Source: NORP259 sp041398705 (lineage in GTDB: Bacteria; Planctomycetota; UBA1135; GCA-002686595). From it: DNA of 64,000 bases. The notes beneath the pieces were generated by a model, which was given only the letters and a program-made list of their open reading frames with translations, searched no databases and was not told the DNA's origin. A program made the position numbers and the translations under genes. Positions 43,403-52,358 of this stretch are shown here, in pieces (within the stretch, counting starts at the first letter, position 1; each line of letters opens with the position of its first letter). The stretch lies in contig JAWKUI010000003.1 in NCBI GenBank assembly GCA_041398705.1, forward strand, positions 186,001 to 250,000, read 5' to 3'.

Positions 43403-44652
43403 GCGGGTTCGCCACGCAGGCCGAAGCGGCTGCCGTGGGGCAGAAGGCCTTCATGGTACAGGTGCCAGCCGTGTTCCCGAGCGATGGCCTGGCTGATTGC
43501 CAGTCCGAGACCGGTTCCGCCAGGACGGGCGCTGACGTAGGGCTGGAACAGGTCGTCCGCGAGTTCGGGGGCGACGCCGGGGCCGTCGTCGTCGACGATG
43601 AAGTCGGGCGCGCCATCACGGGCGGCGGCGGCGACCCGCACGTGGCTGCCGGGCGGGCAGATCTGCAGGGCGTTGAGAATCAGATTCATCGCCACCTGCC
43701 GCAGGCGTTCGGGGTCCGCGGAAAGCCCCCGGCCATCATCTTGGGCCGAGCGTTCGAAGGTGAGTCGCACGTCCTGCGCCTGCGCCTCCACCTGCAGCAG
43801 GTCGCAGATCTCGCCCACCAATGCGGCCAGATCAACCTGCTGGCGCCGCAGGACCGGGCGATGGCTGAGTTCGAGGAACTCGTTCAAGCGGGCGAGGATG
43901 CGATCGGACTGTTCGATGATCGATCCGGAGAGGGCGCGCACCTGCTCCGGTTCGTCGAAGTGGGCCTGCACGCGCTGGGCCTGGGCGCGCACCAACCCCA
44001 GGGGATTCTTGGTTTCGTGGGCCAGGCCCGCACCCATGCGTTCGAGCGTGCGCAGGTGCTGCAGGCGTTGCTCGCTCTGGGCGAGGCGATGGGCGAGTTC
44101 CCGCCGCTGCAGGAACCCGCCGAGGGTCCAACCGGCGAGGATCACCGCGGCGCTGCCGAGCAAGGCCATGCTGCCCATTCGCCACCAGGCTCGCCGGGTC
44201 GCGGCGCGGGCGGGTCCCAGGGGCAAACGCACTTCGAGCCGCAAGGGCCCATCGGGCAAAGGTTCTCCCCGTCCCGCTGCCCCAAAGCCGAACCCCCGCG
44301 GCTGCAAAACGGTCACTTCGCGCTCGAAGCGTGTTCCGGGCTGCCCCGTTTCCCGCGCGGCGTGTTTCCAACGTTCGCCTGCGCCACTCCAGAGGGTGAC
44401 CTCCTGCAGCGGGGCCTGTTGCACCAGGTTCTGCAAGCTCTCCTCGAGCTCTTCGGGTCGGTAACGTGCCCCGCGCATGGTGCGCGCCAATTGGGCTTCG
44501 GCCATGTCCGTCAGGGCCTGACCGAGCCGCAACTCATCTTCGTGCCAGCGCTCGAGATCGCCGCGGAGGATCCACGCAGACGCGCTCCAAACGAGCACCA
44601 GCAGGGCGGCCCCGAGCAGGAGGGGCAGGGTCTTGCGCATACGGGGATCCAC
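43399..44652 (-). CDS. Membrane sensor histidine kinase
   Basis: A 417-residue kinase with two transmembrane helices (about 9-28 and 165-185) enclosing a periplasmic sensor of about 135 residues with no named motif. The cytoplasmic part has the H-box GAGLAHETKNPLGL, N-box MNLILNALQ, G1 DDDGPGVAP and G2 GGTGLGLAIS, all intact. It should phosphorylate the overlapping NtrC-type regulator (ATGA overlap). GTG 44652 or ATG 44640 may be the start; a TAGAGT box lies 9 bases before the GTG. Confidence 0.92.
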
Positions 44653-44756
44653 GGTCTCGGTACTCTAGTTCCTGTATCCCCGGATCGGGCCATGGCGGCG
44701 GCCCTTTTCGCTGGGGCTGCCCGCGCGGGAATCGAATGGCGCCGGGTGCAAACAGG

Positions 44757-44795
44757 GCGGGGTCCCACCCTCGCTCCAGTTGGGTGGGACCCCGC
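44757..44795 (-). terminator. Strong hairpin after the ferritin-like gene
   Basis: GCGGGGTCCCACCC (44757-44770) pairs perfectly with GGGTGGGACCCCGC (44782-44795) around an 11-base loop. It lies between the ferritin-like gene stop and the histidine kinase start. Confidence 0.6.
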
Positions 44796-44827
44796 GGGTC
44801 AGATTCTGACTTCCGTTTCCTGCTCCA

Positions 44828-45337
44828 TCAGCCTCCGACCGAGTTCAGGTGGCTCAGGTTCGATGCCTGGATGTTGTTCAGGATCGGCAGCAAGGCGGGA
44901 TCGGGGCAGTCTGCGATCAGCCCGGCATAGACATCGATGACGTGCAGCTCGATCTGGATGCAGACTCCGTCGGCTTCGTCGATGGTGGTGGGGGGCACGA
45001 CCGTGTAGTTGTGGGCCATCACGGGCACACCGCCCAGGTACTGGATCATGCCGGCGACCGCGTTGGCGTGATTCTGCTCGGCGCCAGTCAAGTTGTTGAA
45101 GCGCTGCAGGCCGAGGGCGATGTAGGCGGCGGCGTAGTAGTCGCGGGCGTACAATTCCGACTCAAGGGTCGTCTGCAGTCGGCGGATGTACATGGCCACC
45201 GTTGCGGAGACCGGGGCCGTATCCGCGCCGGTACCGACTTGCGTACGGTAGCGGTGCACGGCCGCGGGGCTGAGTTGGGCGACGCCCAAACCGGCCGTGA
45301 CGATCAAAGCTCCAAGGGTGGCAGCAAAGGCTTTCAT
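44828..45337 (-). CDS. Exported ferritin-like (DUF2202-type) protein
   Basis: A 169-residue protein with a cleavable signal peptide (MKAFAATLGALIVTAGLGVA). The mature part is a four-helix bundle with the DUF2202 pattern: ESELYARDYYAAAY, GAEQNHANAV, IELHVIDVYAGL and SNLSHLNSV, which supply Glu and His for a di-iron-type site. DUF2202 proteins are poorly characterised relatives of ferritin and rubrerythrin; export suggests a periplasmic or surface location. It is monocistronic by spacing. Confidence 0.75.
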   Translation of the reverse strand: MKAFAATLGALIVTAGLGVAQLSPAAVHRYRTQVGTGADTAPVSATVAMYIRRLQTTLESELYARDYYAAAYIALGLQRFNNLTGAEQNHANAVAGMIQYLGGVPVMAHNYTVVPPTTIDEADGVCIQIELHVIDVYAGLIADCPDPALLPILNNIQASNLSHLNSVGG

Positions 45338-45498
45338 GTGGTTCTCCGTGGTGGTTTCAAGGGCGGGGAGTCGCCCGGGTCCCACACAGAGCAAGGTCCG
45401 TGCCAATGCGTCGCCCCCGTCCCAAGTAGGGTCCGGGGGCGAAAGCTGTGCAAATGCTGCGCACTTCCCGCAAAAGGCCCGCAGCCTTTGCGCAGTGC

Positions 45499-46830
45499 TC
45501 AGCTGGCCAGTTCGGGTTTGCGCAAGGTGAGGCGCAACCAGATGAATCCGACCAAAAGGCTGAGACCGGATCCCAACAACACACCGACGCGGCCCGTGTC
45601 GCCGAGGGCCCCCTCGAACGAAAGCGAGGTGATGAAGAGGGACATCGTGAAGCCCGTGCCGCAGAGGATGCCCGCGCCGATCATCGCGGGCCAGGACACG
45701 CCCTCGGGCAGAGTGGCGCGGCCCGCGCGGATCGCGAGCCAGGCGGTGAGGCAGATGCCGAGCGGTTTGCCCAAGAACAGGGCGGCGCCGATGGCCAGGG
45801 CCAGGGGGGAACCCATCGAAGCCGTGTCGATCGGCACGCCGGAGTTGGCCAAGGCGAAGATGGGCATGATCACGAACCCGACCCACGGGTGCAGGCTGTG
45901 CTCGAGGCGCTCAAGCGGCGAAACCGCCTCGCGGGCGCCGAACGAGAGTTGGTCGAGGGTGTCGGTGGGGGGGTGACCGGTGGTGATTGCGTGGTCCAGG
46001 TCTTCTTCCGCCGCCACGATCAAACGTTTCATCGCTTCCGGCCCCAGCCAGGCGCGCGCCGGGGTCAAGAGGCCGAGCACGACACCGGCGATGGTGGGGT
46101 GCAGGCCCGACTTCAGCGTGCACAACCAGATGAACGCGCCGAACAGCGCGTAGACCCCCACGCGCCGCACGCCGAGCCGCTGCAGCACGAGCACCAGCGC
46201 GATGCCGACGCCCGCACCGGCGAGCCATCCCATGGCGATCGATTCGGCGAAGAAGAAGGCGATGATGACCACCGCCAGCAGGTCATCGACGATCGCGAGC
46301 GAGAGCAGCAATACCTTGAGCGAAGGCGGCACGCGTTTGCCGAGCAATGCGAGCGCACCCACCACGAAGGCGATGTCGGTGGCCATCGGGATCGCCCAAC
46401 CAGCCAGGCCGTCGGTGCCCCGCTGCGCGAAGTAGAAAATGCCCGCGGGCACCAACGCGCCGCCGATGGCCGCGACCACCGGCAGCAGGATCTTGCTGCG
46501 ATCCGAGAGGTGGCCGTCGACCAGCTCCCGTTTGATCTCGAGCCCGACGACGAAGAAGAAGATCGCCATCAACGCATCGTTGACCCAGTACCAGCGTGGG
46601 TAGGAGAGGCGGATGGGGCCGGTGTCGATGGTGAGCTTCGCATCCCAGAAGGCTTTCCATTCGGGGAACCACTGCGTGTTGGCGATCACCAGGGCAGCCA
46701 CGGTGCAGAGGGCCAGCAGGATTCCGCTGGCGGCCTCGATGCGCAGGAACTTCGCCAGGGGCAGGGTGTAGCGGTCGATCTTCGCCTCGGGGAAGTGCCG
46801 CAGCAGGGGGCTCGGGGAATGGGGATCCAT
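45499..46830 (-). CDS. nhaA: Na+/H+ antiporter NhaA
   Basis: A 443-residue antiporter with about twelve transmembrane helices. Diagnostic stretches are FFFVVGLEIKRELVDG, PMATDIAFVVGALALLG and SLAIVDDLLAVVIIA with the paired Asp residues that bind Na+ or H+, and FALANSGVPI. It exports Na+ or Li+ in exchange for protons and controls pH and salt tolerance. ATG 46830 fits the family start better than GTG 46848. The cytoplasmic loop near residues 290-320 is somewhat longer than in the E. coli protein. Confidence 0.95.
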   Translation of the reverse strand: MDPHSPSPLLRHFPEAKIDRYTLPLAKFLRIEAASGILLALCTVAALVIANTQWFPEWKAFWDAKLTIDTGPIRLSYPRWYWVNDALMAIFFFVVGLEIKRELVDGHLSDRSKILLPVVAAIGGALVPAGIFYFAQRGTDGLAGWAIPMATDIAFVVGALALLGKRVPPSLKVLLLSLAIVDDLLAVVIIAFFFAESIAMGWLAGAGVGIALVLVLQRLGVRRVGVYALFGAFIWLCTLKSGLHPTIAGVVLGLLTPARAWLGPEAMKRLIVAAEEDLDHAITTGHPPTDTLDQLSFGAREAVSPLERLEHSLHPWVGFVIMPIFALANSGVPIDTASMGSPLALAIGAALFLGKPLGICLTAWLAIRAGRATLPEGVSWPAMIGAGILCGTGFTMSLFITSLSFEGALGDTGRVGVLLGSGLSLLVGFIWLRLTLRKPELAS

Positions 46831-46859
46831 ACCCGCAATGTGCGGCACCCGCGCAGGGG

Positions 46860-47828
46860 TTACAAGTGCATTTCACCGCCCCCAAACACGGACAAACCGG
46901 TCTGGGCGACCAACGCCTCCAAGGCCAGGGCTCCCACTTCGGAAGTCCCAGCCGCGTTGAGTCCCGGCGACCAGACCGCGATGGCGGCCTGCCCGGGAGC
47001 GATGCACAGGATACCGCCTCCGACACCACTCTTGCCAGGCAAACCGATGCGCCAGGCGAAATCCCCGCTGTTGTCGTAGTGGCCGCAGGTCATCATCAGC
47101 GCCAGGATGCGCCGGCAGCGCGATGCGGTGACGATGCGGCGGCCGCTGTGGGGATCGACGCCGTCGCAGGCGAGGAAGCGGGCGGCGCGGGCCAACTGCG
47201 CCGGGCTCATGGCCAGGGCGCAGTGGTGGAAGTAGGCGTGCAAGGCGTCTTCGACCGGCGAACGCAGCACGCCGAAGCCCGCCATGAAGTGGGCAAGGGC
47301 GCGATTGCGGGCGCCGGCTTCCGATTCCGAGGCGGCGACTTCGGCGTCGATGGCGATCGGGCCGTGTTCGGCGAGGGGCTCGAGAAACGCCACGAGGTCG
47401 CGCAGCACGGCCTGTGCTGCGGCGCGGTTGCCGCCGTGGGCTTGAACCAGGTGATCGGTGGTGGCGATGGCTCCGGCATTGATCAACGGGTTGCGGGGTT
47501 TGCCCTGTTCGGCTTCGAGCAGCACGATCGAATGGAACGCCGAACCCGAAGGCTCCCGGCCGACCCGCTGCCACAGTTCATCGCCCACCCGTTCGAGGGC
47601 CAAGGCCAAGGTGAACACCTTCGAGATGCTCTGCAGGCTGAACGGCACGTGGGCATCCCCCACGGTGAAGAGCTGGCCATCGGGCAAAGCGACGGCCAAG
47701 CCGAAGTGGTTGGGATCGACGCGGGCGAGGGCGGGGATGTAGGTGGCGACCCGCCCCTTGCCGCGCTCGGGCGTGATGCGCCGCTCCACTTCCGCGAGCA
47801 CCGTCGGCCAATCGATGGTTTGCGTCAT
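46860..47828 (-). CDS. glsA: Glutaminase A
   Basis: A 322-residue serine-dependent glutaminase converting L-glutamine to glutamate and ammonia. The catalytic SxxK is in FSLQSISKVFTLALA, and further family stretches are GREPSGSAFHSIVLLE, KPRNPLINAGAIAT, MTCGHYDNSGDFA and GLPGKSGVGGGI. Length is normal. It starts 2 bases after the stop of the small membrane protein upstream and ends 29 bases before NhaA. Glutaminase next to an ion antiporter is compatible with acid or pH stress functions, as in acid resistance by glutaminase, but this is inference. Confidence 0.95.
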   Translation of the reverse strand: MTQTIDWPTVLAEVERRITPERGKGRVATYIPALARVDPNHFGLAVALPDGQLFTVGDAHVPFSLQSISKVFTLALALERVGDELWQRVGREPSGSAFHSIVLLEAEQGKPRNPLINAGAIATTDHLVQAHGGNRAAAQAVLRDLVAFLEPLAEHGPIAIDAEVAASESEAGARNRALAHFMAGFGVLRSPVEDALHAYFHHCALAMSPAQLARAARFLACDGVDPHSGRRIVTASRCRRILALMMTCGHYDNSGDFAWRIGLPGKSGVGGGILCIAPGQAAIAVWSPGLNAAGTSEVGALALEALVAQTGLSVFGGGEMHL

Positions 47829-47830
47829 GG

Positions 47831-48328
47831 TCACTTCAGTCCGTTCTTCAAGCGCACGGACATGGTCACGAGCAGGGCCCCGACCAAAATGGACAGGGTT
47901 CCCATGCCCCGCGCGATCCAAGGCAGGGCCTTGCCGATGGATCCGGTCAGTTCGCTTTGATCGAAGATGCGTGCGCCGCCCTTTTCAATGGCCATCACCG
48001 CCGTGGGGGCATGACCATCGGGATCGACCCAGTCGATGTGACCGATGCGCACTTCCTCGTCGGACTCGAGCGCCGCACGCAGCTTGGGTTCGAGCCCCTC
48101 CACCCGGTCCAGCAGGGCCAAACCAAAGGTCGTCGGATTGCCCTGGATCTCGAGCGACATGCTGCGACCGAGTTTCTGGCTGCTTTGGAACGCCACGTGC
48201 TCGACGCGGCCTTGGGTCCAGACCCAGGTACTCTCCTCGAAGTGGCTCTTGCCGCCGACTCCCCAGAAGACCACGCCGATGCCGGCGAACAAGACGCCGA
48301 GGGCCAGGAAAAGGACTCGCAGATTCAT
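47831..48328 (-). CDS. DUF3592-like membrane protein
   Basis: A 165-residue protein with transmembrane helices at both ends (residues 3-23 and 138-160) and a soluble extracytoplasmic middle part, the layout of DUF3592 proteins (STWVWTQGRVEHVAF corresponds to the usual WP...G.I). Start ATG 48328 is chosen over 48334; TATCAA lies 6 bases before it. It is only two bases upstream of glutaminase and likely shares its transcript. Function is unknown. Confidence 0.6.
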   Translation of the reverse strand: MNLRVLFLALGVLFAGIGVVFWGVGGKSHFEESTWVWTQGRVEHVAFQSSQKLGRSMSLEIQGNPTTFGLALLDRVEGLEPKLRAALESDEEVRIGHIDWVDPDGHAPTAVMAIEKGGARIFDQSELTGSIGKALPWIARGMGTLSILVGALLVTMSVRLKNGLK

Positions 48329-48341
48329 GCCCACTTGATAC

Positions 48342-48358
48342 CCGATCCCATGGATCGG
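48342..48358 (-). terminator. Small inverted repeat after the 48374 gene
   Basis: CCGATCC pairs with GGATCGG around CAT, just past the stop of the exported protein gene. The stem is short and no T-run follows; it may be a weak terminator or a chance palindrome. Confidence 0.3.
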
Positions 48359-48373
48359 ATCCAGGCGGGTGGG

Positions 48374-50050
48374 TCAGAAGGACACGGCCACGGCGTTCGA
48401 GAAGTTCGAAGCGCCGCCCGGCTCGCGGTGCCAGAGCTGGAAGAACCAGGTGCTGCCCGGAGCGATCGTGGGGGAACCGGGCAGGGGCAGGTCCCAGGGC
48501 ACGTTGAAGCCGGTGTGCAACCAGGAGTTGCCTGCCAGGTTCTGGAAGGTGCCCTGCGCGTCGAACTGCCCGATGCTATCGCGCGTACTGCCGACCAGGT
48601 TGTAGCGACCCACGCCAGCCGGCGCGGTCAGGTCGAGACACAAGCGTCCGCCGGAGATCACCACGCCCGGCGTGGAAGCTTGGGCACCGACGAGCAGGTA
48701 CCCGAACTGCGCCACCGGTCCCTGCCAGGCGTGCAGTTGCCAAGTGGTACCGAGCGTACCCCCGTGCCAGGCATCGAGGCGCGTCGGCAGGCCGGTGCTG
48801 TTGTTGTCCATGGGATCGCAGACGGTGACCCCGCCGCCCGGGAACAGGCGTTTGAGTTCCAAGGTGTATTCGGTGCAGGCGGTTTGCAGCGGGGCATTTC
48901 GTACCGCCCGCACCAGCAGCGCGACGTAGATTCCCGGCGCCGTATCCGGATGCGTGTACTCGAGCACCGATCCCGTGGCGGTGGATCGACTGCGCGCCAA
49001 TCGGAAGGCATCCCCGAAGTATTCCGGATAAGCGATCGAGCAGGCGCCGTCCCGGTCGAACAGCAGCATTTCAATCTCCATGCCCGGCGTCAGGGCGTTC
49101 AGTTCGAATTCGATCTTCTGCCCGGGTTGCACGATCGAGCGGTAGAAGTCCGATTCGGCAAAGTCCATGCGCAGACCCGAATGCAACCCTGCGGAAAGGA
49201 AAGTCGACAGGCTGCAGGTGTCGTTCGGCTCGTTCGCATCGGTGAGGAAGTCGCACTGCGGCACGATCTGGTAGAAAAAATCGTACTCAGAACAGGGCGG
49301 TGGGGTGCTGGCGTTCGAGCGCGCTTCCACCCGCACGATCCGGTCCGTGGTGCCCGGGTTGTCGAACACCCAGCCGGTTTTGTCGAGGGCAACGTACCCC
49401 GCGCAGTTCGCCTGGTGGTGGTACGGAGAGACCTGGGAGAAGGGATCGAGATACCCGATCGCCAATTGCCCCGGGGGCACGGTGAGGAGGTAGAAGTCGG
49501 GATCGAAGGGTTTGCAGATCAACCCGGCGTGGAAACCGGTGGGCAAGTCCACGGCTGCGGCGCAACTGTCGTTGTCATCGAACACGTCGTCGATGTTGGA
49601 ACAGGGCGTGAGGTCGATGTTCAGGTGCAGCTCGCCGAATTCGTCGTAGGACGGGGCGCCAGCGCCTCCCACCACGAGCAGGAAATCATCCCCCGGCTGG
49701 ACGGAGTACAGGGAGGTTCCCGGCAGGCCTCCGCCGGGGCCGACGCCGTGTTCGAAAGTGCCCAGACACGGCGCGCTGCAATCCGCGCCGCCATACAACG
49801 AGAAGGCGCCGACAAACACGGTGCCGAGCAGATCGATCTGATAGTCACCGGCGGCAGGGGCGACCCAATGGAAGAACAGCGGCCGGTTGATCGGGGTCTG
49901 ATCGCAGCCGGGTTGGGTGCCTGTGAGCGCACTCGTATCCGTGACCAGGTGCACGCTGCCCGTCAAGAGAATCGGGTTGTTGCACGAAGTGCCTTGGGCA
50001 AACGACAGTGCGGGGAGGAGCAGGCCGAGGAGCAGCAGCGCAGGTTTCAT
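48374..50050 (-). CDS. Exported protein with shared C-terminal domain
   Basis: A 558-residue secreted protein. The signal peptide ends near LSFAQG. Three beta-sandwich modules of pre-peptidase C-terminal type follow, with patterns such as FFHWVAPAAGDYQIDLLG, DNDSCAAAVDLPTGFHAGL and NEPNDTCSLSTFLSAGLHSG. The last 145 or so residues, from VTVCDPMDNNSTG to SNFSNAVAVSF, are the C-terminal domain shared with the proteins ending at 13880, 54460 and 56398. Several Cys pairs suggest extracellular disulfides. No enzymatic motif was seen; it may be a surface or binding protein. Confidence 0.75.
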   Translation of the reverse strand: MKPALLLLGLLLPALSFAQGTSCNNPILLTGSVHLVTDTSALTGTQPGCDQTPINRPLFFHWVAPAAGDYQIDLLGTVFVGAFSLYGGADCSAPCLGTFEHGVGPGGGLPGTSLYSVQPGDDFLLVVGGAGAPSYDEFGELHLNIDLTPCSNIDDVFDDNDSCAAAVDLPTGFHAGLICKPFDPDFYLLTVPPGQLAIGYLDPFSQVSPYHHQANCAGYVALDKTGWVFDNPGTTDRIVRVEARSNASTPPPCSEYDFFYQIVPQCDFLTDANEPNDTCSLSTFLSAGLHSGLRMDFAESDFYRSIVQPGQKIEFELNALTPGMEIEMLLFDRDGACSIAYPEYFGDAFRLARSRSTATGSVLEYTHPDTAPGIYVALLVRAVRNAPLQTACTEYTLELKRLFPGGGVTVCDPMDNNSTGLPTRLDAWHGGTLGTTWQLHAWQGPVAQFGYLLVGAQASTPGVVISGGRLCLDLTAPAGVGRYNLVGSTRDSIGQFDAQGTFQNLAGNSWLHTGFNVPWDLPLPGSPTIAPGSTWFFQLWHREPGGASNFSNAVAVSF

Positions 50051-50213
50051 CGAATGGCGTTGGGGGAGGAAGGCGATCCCTCCAGCATAGGCACGCCCGC
50101 CGATGGCGGCGGCAAAATCCTGCGCGCTCCGGGGGATTCACATTTTACCGAACCAAACGGAGGCGCGGGCTCCGGTTTCCGGGCCCGCGCAGGGTGTCGA
50201 AGTCCTTTGACTG

Positions 50214-50885
50214 TCAGTTGCGGTCTTTGCGCGGCTTGCCGGCGATGGTCTGCCACGGGCTGGCGACTTGGCCCGCCTGGCCCGGGAGTTCGGTTCCGAC
50301 GGGCTCCGGGACCTCTTGGGTCTGGGGTACCGGAACCTCCTGGGGATCTTGAGGGAGATCGAAAACCGGCTCGGTCTCCATCGGCAGGGCCGGATCCTGC
50401 TCGGCGAGCTCCTCTTCGAAGGACTCATCCCAACCGTCGGGCCCCGGTTCTTCCATGGACTCCTCCCCGGGCCCAGGCCCATCGTACGAACGCGGGCCGT
50501 CGAGCGGGATCAGGGTGATTTCAAGCGGGTTCGGGGTCAGGTCGTACATGGCGCCGGAGCCCGCATCAACCGCCGCCCCGATGACTCCGCCGAGGAAGAT
50601 GTTGCCGGCCATGCCGGCGCCGCCTTCCGACGAGATCTTGGGGTTCAAGGTGACTTCGACGGGTTCGTAGCCGTCGAGTTCGATGTCGACCACCACGGAT
50701 TCGTTGCGCGGCAGTTCGAAGGTGACCGGGCTGATGCCGGTCATGCCGTTGGACAGATAGACGGAGGCGCCTTCGGGCCAGGTGCGCACGATCACCTCGT
50801 CGGTGGATCCGCGGGTGATGGTGGCGCAGCTCGACAGGGAAAGCACACAGAGCAGAAGCAGCAGGATCGGTCGCAGGGCGGTCAT
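50214..50885 (-). CDS. PEGA-domain lipoprotein
   Basis: A 223-residue lipoprotein with lipobox LSSCAT (Cys near residue 20). A PEGA domain follows: VRTWPEGASVYLSNGMTGISP and DIELDGYEPVEVTLNPK. Then a short Gly/Ala stretch that could insert in a membrane (GGAGMAGNIFLGGVIGAAVD) and an acidic, Pro/Glu-rich C-terminal tail. Such proteins are usually attached to the cell envelope and bind peptidoglycan or other surface components. ATG 50885 is the only start compatible with the signal. Confidence 0.8.
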   Translation of the reverse strand: MTALRPILLLLLCVLSLSSCATITRGSTDEVIVRTWPEGASVYLSNGMTGISPVTFELPRNESVVVDIELDGYEPVEVTLNPKISSEGGAGMAGNIFLGGVIGAAVDAGSGAMYDLTPNPLEITLIPLDGPRSYDGPGPGEESMEEPGPDGWDESFEEELAEQDPALPMETEPVFDLPQDPQEVPVPQTQEVPEPVGTELPGQAGQVASPWQTIAGKPRKDRN

Positions 50886-50976
50886 GGCACGGTCGGGGGA
50901 AGGGGGCGGGGACTCGGGCGCGCCGTCCTGGCTGCGCCTCCACCGTTCCGTGCGCCGGTGGTCGGTCCGGGCTGCC

Positions 50977-51007
50977 AAAAAAAAAAGCCCCCCCGGGTCG
51001 GGAGGGC
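50977..51007 (-). terminator. Rho-independent terminator
   Basis: On the minus strand GCCCTCCC pairs with GGGGGGGC (one G-T pair) and is followed by ten T residues. It lies 28 bases after the stop of the 51035 gene, the clearest classical terminator in the window. Confidence 0.85.
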
Positions 51008-51034
51008 CGATTCGGGACCGGGAGCCGCCTGGGA

Positions 51035-51244
51035 TCAGGCTTCTTTGAGCCCCAGGGCCTTCAGCATCCGGGTCAGGGGGCAGAACCCGGTCAGCCCCGA
51101 TTGGAACAGGTTGAAACCCACAAAGAGGGTCAGCCAGAGCCAGGTGGGGTGGGTCAGGTCGATCTGGCCCAAGCCCTGGGCCAGCCCGAGGCTGATCAGC
51201 AGCATCAGCCCCGCGATGCTCATCGTTGCGCGTTGCGCGTTCAT
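51035..51244 (-). CDS. DUF2892 small membrane protein
   Basis: A 69-residue protein with two hydrophobic segments (SIAGLMLLISLGLA and WLWLTLFVGFNLFQSGLTGFCPL) matching DUF2892: MNAQRATMSIAG at the start and the FCPLTRMLKALG end. The family occurs alone or fused to rhodanese domains and its role is unclear. A Rho-independent terminator follows the gene. Confidence 0.85.
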   Translation of the reverse strand: MNAQRATMSIAGLMLLISLGLAQGLGQIDLTHPTWLWLTLFVGFNLFQSGLTGFCPLTRMLKALGLKEA

Positions 51245-51384
51245 GGTTCGTCCTTGGGCCGTCGGGCCCGCTCTTCGTCACTGGTTTGGAGGCACGGGAG
51301 ACCGCCAGGTTCCCGGCCCCGGTGGATTCCGGTGGCCTTCTGTAGGCCATAGGCACGGCATTGCCCCGTCCGTACAGTACGCCG

Positions 51385-52350
51385 ATGCGCCTCCTGTACC
51401 TGTTCTGCTGCCTGCCGCTTGCCCTGTCTTCCGCCTGCAAGACGACTTGCCCCGCTGAGGTCGTCGACTGCGGCGTGATTCCCCCGCAAGCTGGCTCGAT
51501 CGAGCGGCTTTGGAACTACGAGGACCCGGAGGGCACGCGGGCGGCCTTCGAACATCTGCTGGTCGAGGCGAATGCCCAGTGGCCGGTGGGGCCGCGCCTG
51601 GAGCTCGAGACTCAAGTGGCGCGCACCTACAGCCTCGAGGGCAAGTTCGAGCAGGCCCACGGCTTGCTCGACGGGGTGGCCGGGGAACTGCCCAAGGAGC
51701 CGAGCCGCGCCCGGGTGCGGTACGACCTCGAACGCGGCCGCAGCTTCCTTTCCGCCGATCGCCCGAATGAGGCCCGCCCGTACTTCCTCGAAGCCTGGCG
51801 TTTGGCGTCGGGGCTGGGGCAAGAGTTCCTCGCCGTGGACGCGGCGCACATGCTGGGCATCCTCGAACAGGGGGCGGAGTCGTTGGATTGGAACTGGAAG
51901 GCCATCGAGTTGGCCGAATCCGCCGGCGATCCGCGCGCACGGACCTGGCTCGGCGCCCTCTACAACAACACCGGGTGGACCTGCCACGACAACGGCGACT
52001 ACGAAAAGGCGATGGACCTTTGGCAGCGGGCCGCGACGTGGCACGCCCGCTACGGCTCGCCCCAATCGGAGCGCATCGCCCGGTGGACCGTGGCGCGCGG
52101 CTTCCGTTCGCTGGGCAAACCCGCGCAGGCCCTCGAAATCCTGCAGGGACTGGCGACCGAAACCGAGGATCCGGCCGAAACCGGGTACATCCACGAGGAA
52201 CTCGCCGAGAACTTGCTCCTATTGAAGCGCGCGGAGGAAGCGCGGCCGCATTTCCAGGCGGCGGCGGAGATCCTGGCACAGGATCGGTGGTTGGTGGACC
52301 ACGAGCCCGAGCGGTTGAAGCGCCTTGCTGAGCTCGGCGCCGCGGAGTAG
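51385..52350 (+). CDS. TPR-repeat lipoprotein
   Basis: A 321-residue protein with a lipoprotein signal (MRLLYLFCCLPLALSSAC, Cys near residue 18) and about six TPR-like repeats (for example LETQVARTYSLEGKFEQAHG, LYNNTGWTCHDNGDYEKAMD, GYIHEELAENLLLLKRAEEA). It is probably an envelope scaffold. ATG 51385 is preferred over TTG 51361 because it begins the signal sequence and TACAGT lies 6 bases before it. The function and partners are unknown. Confidence 0.75.
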   Translation: MRLLYLFCCLPLALSSACKTTCPAEVVDCGVIPPQAGSIERLWNYEDPEGTRAAFEHLLVEANAQWPVGPRLELETQVARTYSLEGKFEQAHGLLDGVAGELPKEPSRARVRYDLERGRSFLSADRPNEARPYFLEAWRLASGLGQEFLAVDAAHMLGILEQGAESLDWNWKAIELAESAGDPRARTWLGALYNNTGWTCHDNGDYEKAMDLWQRAATWHARYGSPQSERIARWTVARGFRSLGKPAQALEILQGLATETEDPAETGYIHEELAENLLLLKRAEEARPHFQAAAEILAQDRWLVDHEPERLKRLAELGAAE

Positions 52351-52358
52351 GGGCGGAT

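Noticed and set aside
50977..51007. Poly-A run as a phase-variation tract
   Set aside because: It lies outside coding sequence and forms the T-tail of a regular terminator for the minus-strand gene.
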